Positions 23,386-34,010 of a stretch of DNA of 37,549 nucleotides are shown here, one piece after another (positions within the stretch are counted from its first letter, which is position 1; each line of letters opens with the position of its first letter). The DNA lies in assembly GCF_944384765.1 (NCBI RefSeq), contig NZ_CALWUM010000024.1:1-37549 (forward strand). The letters run 5' to 3'. The position numbers were made by a program, and so were the translations under genes. Below the pieces are notes generated by a model. The model was given only the letters and a program-made list of their open reading frames with translations. It ran no database searches and was not told the origin of the DNA. This DNA is from an uncultured Agathobaculum sp. Lineage in GTDB: Bacteria > Bacillota > Clostridia > Oscillospirales > Butyricicoccaceae.

Positions 23386-24303
23386 ATGTCGATCCAAACA
23401 CTGGTAGAGAAGATCAAGGAAAAAGGCAACCCGACCGTCGCCGGGCTGGACGCCCGTCTGGAGTATATCCCGCAGCATATCTCACGGCGCAACATGATGC
23501 TGCATGGCGAAACGCTGCGCGCTGCGGCGGAGAGCGTGGTCGCATTCAACTGCGGCCTGATTGATGCGCTGTGCGACATCGTACCCGCGGTCAAGCCGCA
23601 GGCAGCCTACTATGAGCTGCTCGGCTCGTATGGCGCGATGGCGCTCAAGGAGACCATCGACTACGCGCACGCCAAGGGCATGTACGTCATCGGCGACATC
23701 AAGCGCAACGACATCGGTGCAACCGCGACCGCATACGCCGAGGCCTACCTAGGCAAGACCCGCGTGGGCGACACCGAAATCGCGCCTTACGGCTGCGATA
23801 GCGTAACCGTCAACGGCTATCTGGGCACGGACGGCATCGAGCCCTTCCTGAAGGAGTGCCGCACGCGCGACAAGAGCCTGTTCGTGCTGGTCAAGACCTC
23901 CAACCCGTCCTCGGGTGAGCTGCAGAACCGCGATATGGAGGGCAAGCCGCTCTACGCCCGCATGGCCGAGATGGTGGCAAAGTGGGGCGAGGGGCTGGAT
24001 ACCCCGTGCGGCTATAACCAGATCGGCGCGGTGGTCGGCGCGACCTATCCGGAAGAGCAGAAAATCGTGCGCGAGCTGCTGCCGAAGAGCTACTTCCTCG
24101 TGCCGGGCTACGGTGCGCAAGGCGCAACTGCAAAGGACATCGCAAACGCCTTTAACGACGACGGTCTGGGCGCAATCGTCAATTCCTCGCGCGGCATCAT
24201 GTGCGCGTGGAAAAAGACTGGCAACAATGGCGAGGATTATAAGGAAGCTGCCCGCGCGGAAGCCATCCGCATGCGGGACGAGATCGTTGCAGCCATCAAA
24301 TAA
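23386..24303 (+). CDS. pyrF: Orotidine 5'-phosphate decarboxylase
   Basis: Converts OMP to UMP, the last step of de novo UMP synthesis. At 305 residues it is the longer subfamily 2 type found in many Clostridia and Actinobacteria. The catalytic Asp-Lys-Asp element lies in IGDIKRNDIGATA. VAGLDARLEYIP near the N-terminus and VPGYGAQGATAKD near the C-terminus support the assignment. AAGGAAGG is four bases before the ATG. It follows pyrR by 33 bases. About 100 bases then separate it from carA, containing a perfect GAATGTGC/GCACATTC hairpin. Confidence 0.95.
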   Translation: MSIQTLVEKIKEKGNPTVAGLDARLEYIPQHISRRNMMLHGETLRAAAESVVAFNCGLIDALCDIVPAVKPQAAYYELLGSYGAMALKETIDYAHAKGMYVIGDIKRNDIGATATAYAEAYLGKTRVGDTEIAPYGCDSVTVNGYLGTDGIEPFLKECRTRDKSLFVLVKTSNPSSGELQNRDMEGKPLYARMAEMVAKWGEGLDTPCGYNQIGAVVGATYPEEQKIVRELLPKSYFLVPGYGAQGATAKDIANAFNDDGLGAIVNSSRGIMCAWKKTGNNGEDYKEAARAEAIRMRDEIVAAIK

Positions 24304-24328
24304 ACAGACCATGGAGGATGGATGCTGG

Positions 24329-24347
24329 GAATGTGCCGTGCACATTC
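24329..24347 (+). repeat. Hairpin between pyrF and carA
   Basis: GAATGTGC (24329-24336), CGT loop, GCACATTC (24340-24347), flanked by ATGGA/TCCAT farther out. There is no T-run, so it is not a normal terminator; it may be an RNA-stability element or a processing site. Confidence 0.55.
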
Positions 24348-24401
24348 TCCATGCGCCACGCTTCATTCTCAATTTTCACAATACAGAACTGGAGATATGA
24401 T

Positions 24402-25495
<1,094 letters not shown>

Positions 25496-25496
<1 letters not shown>

Positions 25497-28400
25497 TGCC
25501 GCTGCGCAAAGATATTCACAAGGTAATGGTACTGGGCTCCGGCCCGATCGTCATCGGCCAGGCGGCCGAATTTGACTACGCGGGCACACAGGCCTGCCGC
25601 GCGCTGCGCGAAGAAGGCCTTGAGGTCGTGCTCGTCAACTCCAACCCCGCCACCATCATGACCGACAAGGCCATGGCCGACAAGGTCTACATCGAGCCCA
25701 TGACCGTCGAGGCGGTGCAGGAGATCATCAAAAAGGAGCGCCCGGACTCGCTGCTGCCCAACCTCGGCGGCCAGACCGGTCTCAATCTCGCCATGGAGCT
25801 GTGCGAGAGCGGCTTTTTGGACAAGATGGGAGTCAAGCTGCTCGGCGCCAAGCCGGACACCATCGCCAAGGCAGAGGATCGCCAGATGTTCAAGGACACG
25901 ATGGAGAAGATCGGCGAGCCGATCATCGCCTCCAAGGTCGTGCACACGGTCGAGGACGCGGTGGACTTCACCCGCGAGATCGGCCTGCCGGTGATTATCC
26001 GCCCGGCCTACACGCTCGGCGGCACGGGCGGCGGCATCGCCTACACCTGGGATGAGCTGCGCGAGATCGCCGCAACCGGCATCATGTACTCCCGCGTGGA
26101 CGAAATCCTGGTCGAGAAGTGCATCTCGGGCTGGAAGGAAATCGAATACGAGGTCATGCGCGACCATAAGGGCAACGCGATCACGATCTGTAACATGGAA
26201 AACGTCGACCCGGTCGGTGTGCACACCGGCGACTCGGTCGTCGTTGCGCCCAGCCAGACCCTGTGCGACAAGGAATACCAGATGCTGCGCACCTCGGCGC
26301 TCAACATCATCACCGAGCTCGGCATCGAGGGCGGCTGCAACGTGCAGTTTGCGCTCAACCCGGATTCGTTTGAGTACGCGGTTATCGAGGTAAACCCCCG
26401 CGTCTCCCGCTCGTCCGCCCTCGCCTCCAAGGCGACCGGCTACCCGATCGCCAAGGTGACCGCCAAGATCGCGGTCGGCTACGGCCTGGACGAGATCACC
26501 AACGCGGTCACCGGCAAGACCAAGGCCTGCTTCGAGCCGACGCTTGACTACTGCGTGGTCAAGTTCCCGCGCTGGCCGTTTGACAAGTTCGTCTATGCGG
26601 ACAACACGCTCGGCACCCAGATGAAGGCGACTGGCGAGGTCATGGCGATCGACAACAGCTTTGAGGGCGCGCTGATGAAGGCGGTGCGCGGCTGTGAGAT
26701 CAAGCTTGAGAGCATGATCGCCCCGCATATCCGCAAGCAGACCGATGCGGAGATCAAAAAGGGCGTCGCCCGCACGGACGACCAGCGCCTGTTCCACATC
26801 TGCGAGGCGCTGCGCCGCGGCATCATGACCATCGACGAGATCCATCAGATCACCACGATCGACACCTTCTTCCTGCATAAGTTCCAGAACATCATCGACA
26901 TGGAAAAGGAGCTGGCCGCGGCGGACGAGATCACCTCCGACCTCTACCTGCGTGCTAAGAAGATGGGCTTCCTCGACAAGACTATCGTCGAGCTGTCCGG
27001 CAAGGATATTTCGGCGGTCAAGCGCCTTCCGGTCTACAAGATGGTAGACACCTGCGCGGCCGAGTTTGAGGCGGAGACCCCCTATTACTACTCCACCTAC
27101 GATGAGGAGACCGAGGTAAAGCCTGCCTCCGGCAAGAAAAAGGTGCTCGTGCTCGGCTCGGGCCCGATCCGCATCGGCCAAGGCATCGAGTTTGACTACT
27201 GCTCGGTCCACGCGGTCTGGGCGCTGCAAAAGCTCGGCTGCGAAACCGTTATCATCAACAACAACCCGGAGACCGTGTCCACCGACTTTGACACGGCCGA
27301 CCGCCTGTATTTTGAGCCGCTCACGCCTGAGGACGTGACCGGTGTGGTAAACGCTGAAAAGCCGGACTATGCCATCGTGCAGTTCGGCGGCCAGACCGCG
27401 ATCAACCTCGCCGCGCACATCGAAAAGCTGGGCGTCCCGATCCTCGGCACCCCGGCCTGGTCGATCGATGCGGCCGAGGACCGCGAGAAGTTCGACGTCA
27501 TCCTGGAAAAGTGCGGCATCCCGCGTCCGGCGGGCCACACGGTCATGACCGAGGAGGAGGCCGTCGCTGCGGCCGACCAGCTGGGCTATCCGGTGCTCGT
27601 GCGCCCGTCCTACGTGCTGGGCGGCCAGGGCATGGAGATCGCCTACAAGGAAGCGGACGTGCGTGAGTTCATGCAGGTCATCACCCGCAACAAGGTGGAA
27701 AATCCGGTGCTGGTCGACAAATACATGATGGGCCGCGAGATCGAGGTCGACGCGATCTGCGACGGGGACGACATCCTCATCCCCGGCATCATGGAGCATT
27801 TCGAGCGCGCGGGCGTGCACTCGGGCGACTCGATCTCCATCTATCCGTCCATCAACATCGAGCAAAAGCACAAGGATACTATCATCCGCTACACCGAGGC
27901 GCTGGCCAAGAGCCTGGCGGTCCTCGGCCTGGTCAACATCCAGTTCGTGCTGTATAACGACGAGATCTACGTCATCGAAGTCAACCCGCGCTCCTCGCGC
28001 ACGGTGCCCTATATCTCCAAGGTGACCGGCGTGCCCATGGTCGATCTGGCCACCCGCTGCATGTTCGGCGAAAAGCTGCGCGATATGGGCTGCGGCACCG
28101 GCCTGCACCCGGAGGGCGATTACTACGCGGTCAAGGTGCCGGTGTTCTCCTTCCAGAAGCTGCGCGACCTGGACACCCAGCTCGGCCCGGAGATGAAGTC
28201 CACCGGCGAGGTGCTCGGCGTGGCCAAGACCTTCCGCGAGGCGCTGCTCAAGGGCCTGACCGGCGCGGGCTACCAGATGAAGAAAAAGGGCGCGGTGCTT
28301 ATCTCCGTGCGCGATTCGGACAAGCAGGAAGCCATCCGCATCGGCGAGCGGTTTGAGTCCCTCGGCTTTGACATCTACGCCACGAGCGGCACGGCAAACG

Positions 28401-28681
28401 TGCTCAACCGCCACATGGTTGCGACCAACGCGATCCGCAACGTGGACGAGCCTTCGCCCAACATCATCGACCTGATCGAGTCCGGCAAGATCGACTATGT
28501 CATCGCCACCTCGGTCAAGGGCCGCCACCCCGAGCTTGGCTCGGTGCACATCCGCCGCACCGCGGTCGAGCGCGCCATCCCGTGCCTGACCTCGATCGAC
28601 ACCGCCTCCGCGCTGCTTCGCTGCCTGGAGGGCGACATCCGCATCGAGAACTGCGAGATGGTGGATATCAACAAAATCTGA
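25496..28681 (+). CDS. carB: Carbamoyl-phosphate synthase, large subunit
   Basis: Makes carbamoyl phosphate from bicarbonate, ammonia and two ATP for pyrimidine and arginine synthesis. It is full length at 1061 residues. Two homologous ATP-grasp halves are visible, each with GSGPIVIGQ or GSGPIRIGQ at its start (about 12 and 556) and a conserved PAYTLGGTGGG or PSYVLGGQGME loop. A C-terminal MGS-like allosteric domain follows from about 930 (ISVRDSDKQEAI, ATSGTANVL). GGGAGGTG lies seven bases before the ATG inside carA. It ends the pyr cluster; two long hairpins (28684-28759) follow. The large antisense frame is only a shadow. Confidence 0.98.
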
Positions 28682-28683
28682 CC

Positions 28684-28759
28684 TGTTCCGTACCCCATCG
28701 GGTGGAACAGCTGCCGCAGGCAGGGGATGCCGGAGCGATACCGCCCGGCATCCCCTGCC
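28684..28759 (+). terminator. Two hairpins closing the pyr cluster
   Basis: TGTTCC/GGAACA with an inner ACCC/GGGT pair (28684-28709), then a perfect 14-bp stem GGCAGGGGATGCCG with CGGCATCCCCTGCC (28719-28732, 28746-28759). The trailing T-run is short (GTTTGC), so termination may be partial and recQ may receive some read-through. Confidence 0.65.
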
Positions 28760-28795
28760 GTTTGCGCCCTATGGGCGCGCGAAAGGAGGCTTTAC

Positions 28796-30628
28796 ATGCC
28801 CACGGCATCCGACATCCTCAAACAGTATTTCGGCTACGACCGCTTCCGCCCCGGGCAGGGCGAGTTGGTGGACGCCATCTTGTCCGGGCGGGACACGCTC
28901 GGCATCATGCCGACCGGCGCGGGCAAGTCGGTCTGCTATCAGGTGCCCGCGCTGCTGCTGCCCGGGCTAACGCTCGTGATCTCGCCGCTGATCTCGCTGA
29001 TGAAGGACCAGGTCGGCGCACTGATCGAGGCGGGCGTACCCGCGGCGTGCGTCAACTCGGCCATGTCTGCGGAATCCATGCACGATGTGCTGGCGCTGGC
29101 CGCGCAGGGCGGGTACAAGCTGCTGTACGTCGCGCCCGAACGGCTGACCGCGCCCGCCTTTCTCGCGTTTGCCCGGCGCGTGCCGGTCTCGATGGTGACC
29201 GTGGACGAGGCGCACTGCATCTCGCAGTGGGGACAGGACTTCCGCCCGAGCTATCTGAAAATTCTGGACTTTCTCGCCGCCCTCCCCGCGCGGCCGCGGG
29301 TCTCGGCCTTCACCGCCACGGCCACCGCCGCGGTACGGGACGACATCGTGCGTGCGCTCGGCCTGCGCGACCCCTTTGTGCTGACCACCGGGTTTGACCG
29401 CCCCAACCTGTATTTCGCGGTTGAGCGGCCGTCCTCCAAGCCGAACGCCCTGCTGCGCCTTCTCGCCGCACGCGCGGGCAAAAGCGGCATCGTCTACTGC
29501 GCCACGCGCAAGGCGGTGGATGACGTGTGCGATCTGCTGCTGGCCAAAAACCTGCCCGCCACGCGCTATCACGCCGGGCTGTCCGCTGAGGAACGGCAGG
29601 CCAACCAGGACGCGTTCCTGTATGACACAAAGCCCATCATGGTGGCGACCAATGCGTTTGGCATGGGCATCGACAAATCCAACGTGTCCTTTGTCATCCA
29701 CTACAACATGCCAAAGGATATGGAGAGCTATTATCAGGAGGCCGGGCGCGCAGGACGCGACGGCGAGCCCGCGGACTGCATCCTGCTCTACAGCCCGCAG
29801 GATGTGCAGACCGCGCAGTTTCTGATTGAGCACAGCCGCGAGGCCGGGGAGGATGCTGACCCGCAAGCGCGGCAGGCGCAGCTTGCGCGCGATTACGAGC
29901 GCCTGCGCTGCATGACCGCCTATGCGGTCACAACCGACTGCCTGCGGCAGTACATCCTGCGCTACTTCGGCGAGGACGCACCCCGGCCCTGCGGACACTG
30001 CGGCAACTGCGACGCGGATTTTGAGCCTGTGGATGCGACCATGGATGCGCGCAAGGTCCTGTCCTGCGTGTACCGGCTGGACGAGCGCGGACTGCACTTC
30101 GGACAGGTGGTCGTTGCCGCGGTGCTGACCGGCGGCAAGAGCGAGCAGATTAAAAAATTCCGGCTGGACACCCTGTCCACCTACGGCATCATGCGCGGCC
30201 AAACCGCCGCTGGTGTGCGGCGGCTGATCGATGCGCTCCTCGCGCGCGACTGCCTGCGCGCCGACCCCGCGCGGTATAACGCTCTGTTTCTGACCGCGGC
30301 GGGCAATGCGCTCATGCGCGGGCGGGATACCTTTGTCATTCAGATGCCGCGCGCGAAAAAGCCGGCGCGCGGGGACGCCCGCACGCCTCCGGCGGAGAAT
30401 GAAGCGCTGTTCGAGCGGCTGCGCGCGCTGCGCGCCTCGCTCGCGCAGCAGGCGCATGTGCCGCCCTATGTGATCTTTTCCAACGCCACGCTCGCGGATA
30501 TGGCCGCGCGGCAGCCGGACAGCCACGCCGCGCTGCTCGCGGTGCGCGGCGTGGGTGAGGCCAAGGCCCGCCGGTACGGCGACGCCTTCCTCGAAGCCAT
30601 CCGCGCCTACCGGCGCGGGCAGGCGTGA
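28796..30628 (+). CDS. recQ: ATP-dependent DNA helicase RecQ
   Basis: A 610-residue 3'-5' helicase for recombination and replication repair. Helicase motifs: Walker A MPTGAGKSVCYQ (near residue 43), DEAH in VDEAHCISQWGQDFRPSY (the aromatic-rich loop of RecQ), and the late motif YYQEAGRAGRDG. A zinc-binding set of cysteines lies near CMTAY, DCLRQY and CGHCGNCD (about 375-410), then a winged-helix RQC region, and a C-terminal HRDC domain (about 530-605; FSNATLADMA, GVGEAKARRYG). All domains are intact. The ATG at 28796 has AAAGGAGG six bases upstream; the upstream open frame overlaps the hairpin. Confidence 0.96.
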   Translation: MPTASDILKQYFGYDRFRPGQGELVDAILSGRDTLGIMPTGAGKSVCYQVPALLLPGLTLVISPLISLMKDQVGALIEAGVPAACVNSAMSAESMHDVLALAAQGGYKLLYVAPERLTAPAFLAFARRVPVSMVTVDEAHCISQWGQDFRPSYLKILDFLAALPARPRVSAFTATATAAVRDDIVRALGLRDPFVLTTGFDRPNLYFAVERPSSKPNALLRLLAARAGKSGIVYCATRKAVDDVCDLLLAKNLPATRYHAGLSAEERQANQDAFLYDTKPIMVATNAFGMGIDKSNVSFVIHYNMPKDMESYYQEAGRAGRDGEPADCILLYSPQDVQTAQFLIEHSREAGEDADPQARQAQLARDYERLRCMTAYAVTTDCLRQYILRYFGEDAPRPCGHCGNCDADFEPVDATMDARKVLSCVYRLDERGLHFGQVVVAAVLTGGKSEQIKKFRLDTLSTYGIMRGQTAAGVRRLIDALLARDCLRADPARYNALFLTAAGNALMRGRDTFVIQMPRAKKPARGDARTPPAENEALFERLRALRASLAQQAHVPPYVIFSNATLADMAARQPDSHAALLAVRGVGEAKARRYGDAFLEAIRAYRRGQA

Positions 30629-30638
30629 GGCGCCCCCC

Positions 30639-30667
30639 TTGTTGGATGGCACCTAACGTGTTATAGT
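30639..30667 (+). promoter_or_regulatory. Promoter of the DUF362 gene
   Basis: TTGTTG, 17 bases, TATAGT, about 50 bases before the start codon. Confidence 0.6.
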
Positions 30668-30718
30668 AGAAACAGGACAAGAAAACGCAATCAAACGACA
30701 AGAGGATGAACCCCTTCC

Positions 30719-31840
30719 ATGGAAAAAGCCAAGGTCTATTTTGCGGATTTCCGCACCACGCTGCGCGAAAACCTGCCGCAGAAACTCACCCGCCTGATGA
30801 AAACCGCGGGCGCGGACCAGATCGATTTTGACAAGAAATTCACCGCCATCAAAATCCATTTCGGCGAGCCGGGCAACCTCGCCTTCCTGCGCCCGAACTG
30901 GGCCAAGGCCGTGGCGGACTTTGTCAAGGAACGCGGCGGCAAGCCCTTCCTGACCGACTGCAACACGCTTTACGTCGGCGGGCGCAAGAACGCGCTCGAC
31001 CATCTGGACTCCGCCTATCTCAACGGCTTCTCTCCCTTCTCGACCGGCTGCCATGTCATCATTGCGGACGGCCTCAAGGGCACGGACGAAGCCTATGTGC
31101 CGGTTAAGGGCGGCGAATACGTCAAGGAGGCCAAAATCGGCCAGGCGATCATGGATGCGGACGTGTTCATCTCACTGACCCATTTCAAAGGCCACGAAAA
31201 CACTGGCTTTGGCGGCGCGCTCAAGAACATCGGCATGGGCTGCGGCTCGCGCGCGGGCAAGATGGAGCAGCACAACGCCGGCAAACCGCAGGTCAATCCC
31301 GACCCCTGCGTGGGCTGCGGCACCTGCACCCGCATCTGCGCGCACGATGCCATCACGATCACGGACAAAAAAGCGCACATCGACCACGACAAGTGCGTCG
31401 GCTGCGGCCGCTGCATCGGCGTGTGCCCGACCGACGCGGTCAGCTGCGCGTATGACGAGTCCAACATCGTGCTCAACCGCAAGATCGCGGAATACACCAA
31501 GGCGGTTGTGGACGGCCGTCCGTGCTTCCACATTTCGCTCGTGATCGACGTTTCGCCCAACTGCGACTGCCACGCGGAGAACGATGTGGCGATCGTGCCG
31601 AACATCGGCATGTTTGCGTCCTTCGACCCGGTTGCGCTCGACCAGGCGTGCGCGGACGCGGTCAACGCCGCGCCGGTCAACCCGGCCAGCCTGCTGTGCG
31701 ACGAACATGAGCGCCACCACATCCACGACGAAAACGACCACTTCCACGCCGTGCACCCGGACACCAACTGGCAGTCCGCGCTCGAGCACGCGGAAAAGCT
31801 CGGCATCGGCACCCGCCAGTACGAGCTGATCAAAATCTGA
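30719..31840 (+). CDS. DUF362 protein with two [4Fe-4S] ferredoxin clusters
   Basis: A 373-residue cytosolic iron-sulfur protein. Residues about 1-190 form a DUF362 domain (IKIHFGEPGN, LTHFKGHENTGFGGALKNIGMG). An inserted ferredoxin module follows (about 193-250) with two C-x2-C-x2-C-x3-C groups: CVGCGTCTRIC and CVGCGRCIGVC. The DUF362 fold then resumes (IVPNIGMFASFDPVALDQA). The last 50 residues contain a His-rich stretch, HERHHIHDENDHFHAVH, that could bind metal. Electron-transfer or cofactor-related roles are likely but unproven. The ribosome binding site (AGAGG) is about 13 bases upstream, farther than usual. It is a single gene with its own promoter. Confidence 0.87.
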   Translation: MEKAKVYFADFRTTLRENLPQKLTRLMKTAGADQIDFDKKFTAIKIHFGEPGNLAFLRPNWAKAVADFVKERGGKPFLTDCNTLYVGGRKNALDHLDSAYLNGFSPFSTGCHVIIADGLKGTDEAYVPVKGGEYVKEAKIGQAIMDADVFISLTHFKGHENTGFGGALKNIGMGCGSRAGKMEQHNAGKPQVNPDPCVGCGTCTRICAHDAITITDKKAHIDHDKCVGCGRCIGVCPTDAVSCAYDESNIVLNRKIAEYTKAVVDGRPCFHISLVIDVSPNCDCHAENDVAIVPNIGMFASFDPVALDQACADAVNAAPVNPASLLCDEHERHHIHDENDHFHAVHPDTNWQSALEHAEKLGIGTRQYELIKI

Positions 31841-31922
31841 CGAAAGACAGGGGTTGCCCCCTTATTTTTCCGTCATCTGCCCCATTGCAGGCAGAGCCCA
31901 CACGTGATTACGGAGGAAAACC

Positions 31923-32447
31923 ATGCTGCAAATCCGAACCGCCGCGCCTGCGGATTACGAGCGCGTCCGAGATTTCTATTATTTTCTGACCGACGCCATG
32001 CAGGATGCGCAATACCCGCCGGGCTGGGAAAAGGATGTCTATCCCACGCAGGAATTTCTGCAGCAATCCATCCGGAACGGCGAACTGTACCTCGGCGAAA
32101 GCGAGGGGCGCCTCCTGTCCTGCATGGTCACAAACCACCAGTATAATGCGGGCTACCGGGCGGCCCAGTGGTCTGTCGCGGCTTCGGACAGCGAACTGCT
32201 GGTCATCCACGCGCTTGGCGTGCATCCCGCCTATGCCGGTCGGGGGATTGCCAAGCAGATGGTCGGGCAGGTCATTGACCTGGCCCGCAGCGGCGGCATC
32301 AAAACCATTCGGCTGGACGTGCTCGCGGGCAATCTCCCCGCGGAGCGGGCCTATCGGAAAATGGGATTTACCTGCCGGGATACCATGCAGCTGTATTATG
32401 CGGACACCGGCTGGACTGCGTTCAAGCTGTTTGAATATGTTTTGTAA
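31923..32447 (+). CDS. GNAT-family N-acetyltransferase
   Basis: A 174-residue acetyltransferase of the GNAT superfamily, substrate unknown. The acetyl-CoA-binding motif A is seen as LGVHPAYAGRGIAKQMV (about 99-115; R/Q-x-x-G-x-G/A type), followed by IRLDVLAGNLPAERAYRKMGF, the usual motif B that ends the fold. The N-terminal RTAAPADYERVRDFYYFL is typical of RimI-like members. GGAGG is six bases before the ATG. It lies 80 bases behind the DUF362 gene and ends at a strong two-way hairpin. Confidence 0.88.
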   Translation: MLQIRTAAPADYERVRDFYYFLTDAMQDAQYPPGWEKDVYPTQEFLQQSIRNGELYLGESEGRLLSCMVTNHQYNAGYRAAQWSVAASDSELLVIHALGVHPAYAGRGIAKQMVGQVIDLARSGGIKTIRLDVLAGNLPAERAYRKMGFTCRDTMQLYYADTGWTAFKLFEYVL

Positions 32448-32473
32448 AATAGAATACAGGTTTGGCAGCAAAA

Positions 32474-32517
32474 AGCCCCCGCCCGGATGCAGTGCAACCT
32501 GCACCCGGACGGGGGCT
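32474..32517. terminator. Bidirectional terminator between GNAT and membrane protein genes
   Basis: AGCCCCCG (32474-32481) with CGGGGGCT (32510-32517), continued inward by CCGG/CCGG and GCAG/CTGC pairs. A residues precede and follow it, giving T-runs for the leftward gene. Confidence 0.8.
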
Positions 32518-32521
32518 AAAA

Positions 32522-32860
32522 TTATATTCGGTTGAGTCCCGCAGGCAGCACGAGCTTGAACGCCATCATGGCCGCGAGCACGGCCGCAAACACGCCTTTC
32601 GCCCGGCGCTCGCCCAGACTGGCGCACAGTTTGTCCGCCGTGCGCTGCATCTTCTCCTGCTTTTCGTCCAGCCGGCCGAGCAGCCAGCGGGCGAACAGCC
32701 CGAGCACCGCAACCGTCTGCCAGAACGCCCAGATGAGCAGCAGCACAAATCCCACGATCGACCGCTCCTCTGGAAAGGCGAGCAGCACAAGCCCGAACAG
32801 CCAGCCTGCAACCGTCGCCATGTGGTGCAGGATCACACCAAAGCGCACAAAGTCCCTCAC
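32522..32860 (-). CDS. Small membrane protein coupled to DAHP synthase
   Basis: A 112-residue protein that I do not recognise. Hydrophobic stretches at about 13-28, 36-58 and 90-104 suggest three membrane helices with a basic, charged loop (RLDEKQEKMQRTADKL) between the second and third. The start is probably the GTG at 32860, which overlaps the DAHP synthase stop codon (GTGA); it lacks a clear ribosome binding site of its own, as expected for coupling. A function connected with aromatic synthesis is not implied by the sequence. Confidence 0.65.
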   Translation of the reverse strand: MRDFVRFGVILHHMATVAGWLFGLVLLAFPEERSIVGFVLLLIWAFWQTVAVLGLFARWLLGRLDEKQEKMQRTADKLCASLGERRAKGVFAAVLAAMMAFKLVLPAGLNRI

Positions 32861-33876
32861 TGCGGCATCATTTCCCTTCCCTCAAACGCTGCGCGGCGCT
32901 TGATATCGTCCATCACCGCGTCGAACTGCGGGATGTCGAGCGACTGCGCGCCGTCACACAGCGCGTGCTTGGGGTCGTTGTGTACCTCGATAATCAGGCC
33001 GTCCGCGCCCGCGGCGATCGCCGCGCGGGAGAGCGGCTGCACCATGTCGCGGCGGCCCGCAGCGTGCGACGGGTCGATGATGATCGGCAGATGGCTGAAC
33101 ATCTTGACCAGCGGCACAGCGGAAATATCCAGGTTGTTGCGGATCATGGTCTCAAAGGTGCGGATGCCGCGCTCGCACAGGATGACATTGGTGTTGCCGC
33201 CTGCAAAGATGTACTCCGCCGCCATCAGGAACTCCTCCATCGTGGCGGACAGGCCGCGCTTGAGCAGGATGGGCTTTTTCGAGCGGCCCAGCTCCTTGAG
33301 CAGCATGAAGTTCTGCATATTGCGCGCGCCGAGCTGGATGATATCCACATCCGCGAACAGGTCGAGGTGCTTTTCGCTCATGATCTCGGTCACGATCGGC
33401 AGGCCGGTCTGGCGCTTGGCTTCGAGCAGCAGCTTGAGGCCCTCGGCCTCCAGCCCCTGGAAGGAGTAAGGCGAGGTGCGCGGCTTGAACGCGCCGCCGC
33501 GCATGAAGGACGCGCCCGCTTTCTTGACCGCTTCCGCGACCATAATAATCTGGTCCTCATTCTCAACCGAGCACGGGCCGGCCATGACGTTGAAATAGCC
33601 CGCGCCGATCTTGCGCCCCGCCACCTCAAGGATCGTGTCCTCAGGATGGAACTTGCGGTTAACGGCCTTGAACGGTTCGGTTACGCGCTGTACGCGCTCG
33701 ACCACGTCATAGGCCAGAACGTCCCTCTCATCGATCTTGGTGGTGTCGCCCATCAGTCCGAGGATGGTGGTGTTATCGCCCTCGGAATAGTTGATTTTGA
33801 GCCCCATATCCATAAAGTGCTGCATCAACCGGTCGACATGTTCCTTGTCGCTGTTCTGCTTGAGTACAACGATCAC
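32857..33876 (-). CDS. aroF: 3-deoxy-7-phosphoheptulonate (DAHP) synthase, type I-beta
   Basis: Joins phosphoenolpyruvate and erythrose 4-phosphate in the first step of the shikimate pathway. The 339-residue protein has an N-terminal ferredoxin-like domain (about 1-68, VVLKQNSDKEHVDRLMQHF), as in Thermotoga and related enzymes where it gives feedback control, and a TIM-barrel catalytic domain with GPCSVEN, FMRGGAFKPRTSPYSFQG, KRGLSATMEE and IDPSHAAGRRD. No chorismate mutase domain is fused. The start is GTG, with AAAGGAG nine bases upstream. An extended -10 (TGG-TATACT, leftward at 33919-33924) is the likely promoter. The other aro genes are not in the window. Confidence 0.95.
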   Translation of the reverse strand: MIVVLKQNSDKEHVDRLMQHFMDMGLKINYSEGDNTTILGLMGDTTKIDERDVLAYDVVERVQRVTEPFKAVNRKFHPEDTILEVAGRKIGAGYFNVMAGPCSVENEDQIIMVAEAVKKAGASFMRGGAFKPRTSPYSFQGLEAEGLKLLLEAKRQTGLPIVTEIMSEKHLDLFADVDIIQLGARNMQNFMLLKELGRSKKPILLKRGLSATMEEFLMAAEYIFAGGNTNVILCERGIRTFETMIRNNLDISAVPLVKMFSHLPIIIDPSHAAGRRDMVQPLSRAAIAAGADGLIIEVHNDPKHALCDGAQSLDIPQFDAVMDDIKRRAAFEGREMMPQ

Positions 33877-33945
33877 TTTAATTCACTCCTTTATCAGTTA
33901 AAAATATCATGCCTTTGCAGTATACCACCAAACACCGCAAAAAGG

Positions 33946-33973
33946 AAGGGGCGATTTGTGAAAATCGCCCCTT
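33946..33973 (-). terminator. Terminator behind the amidase gene
   Basis: AAGGGGCGATTT (33946-33957) with AAATCGCCCCTT (33962-33973), a perfect 12-bp stem with a GTGA loop. Leftward it is followed by CCTTTTTG. Confidence 0.88.
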
Positions 33974-34010
33974 GCCGGTCTCTCCAATTTTTGTAGCCTG
34001 TTATAAAACG

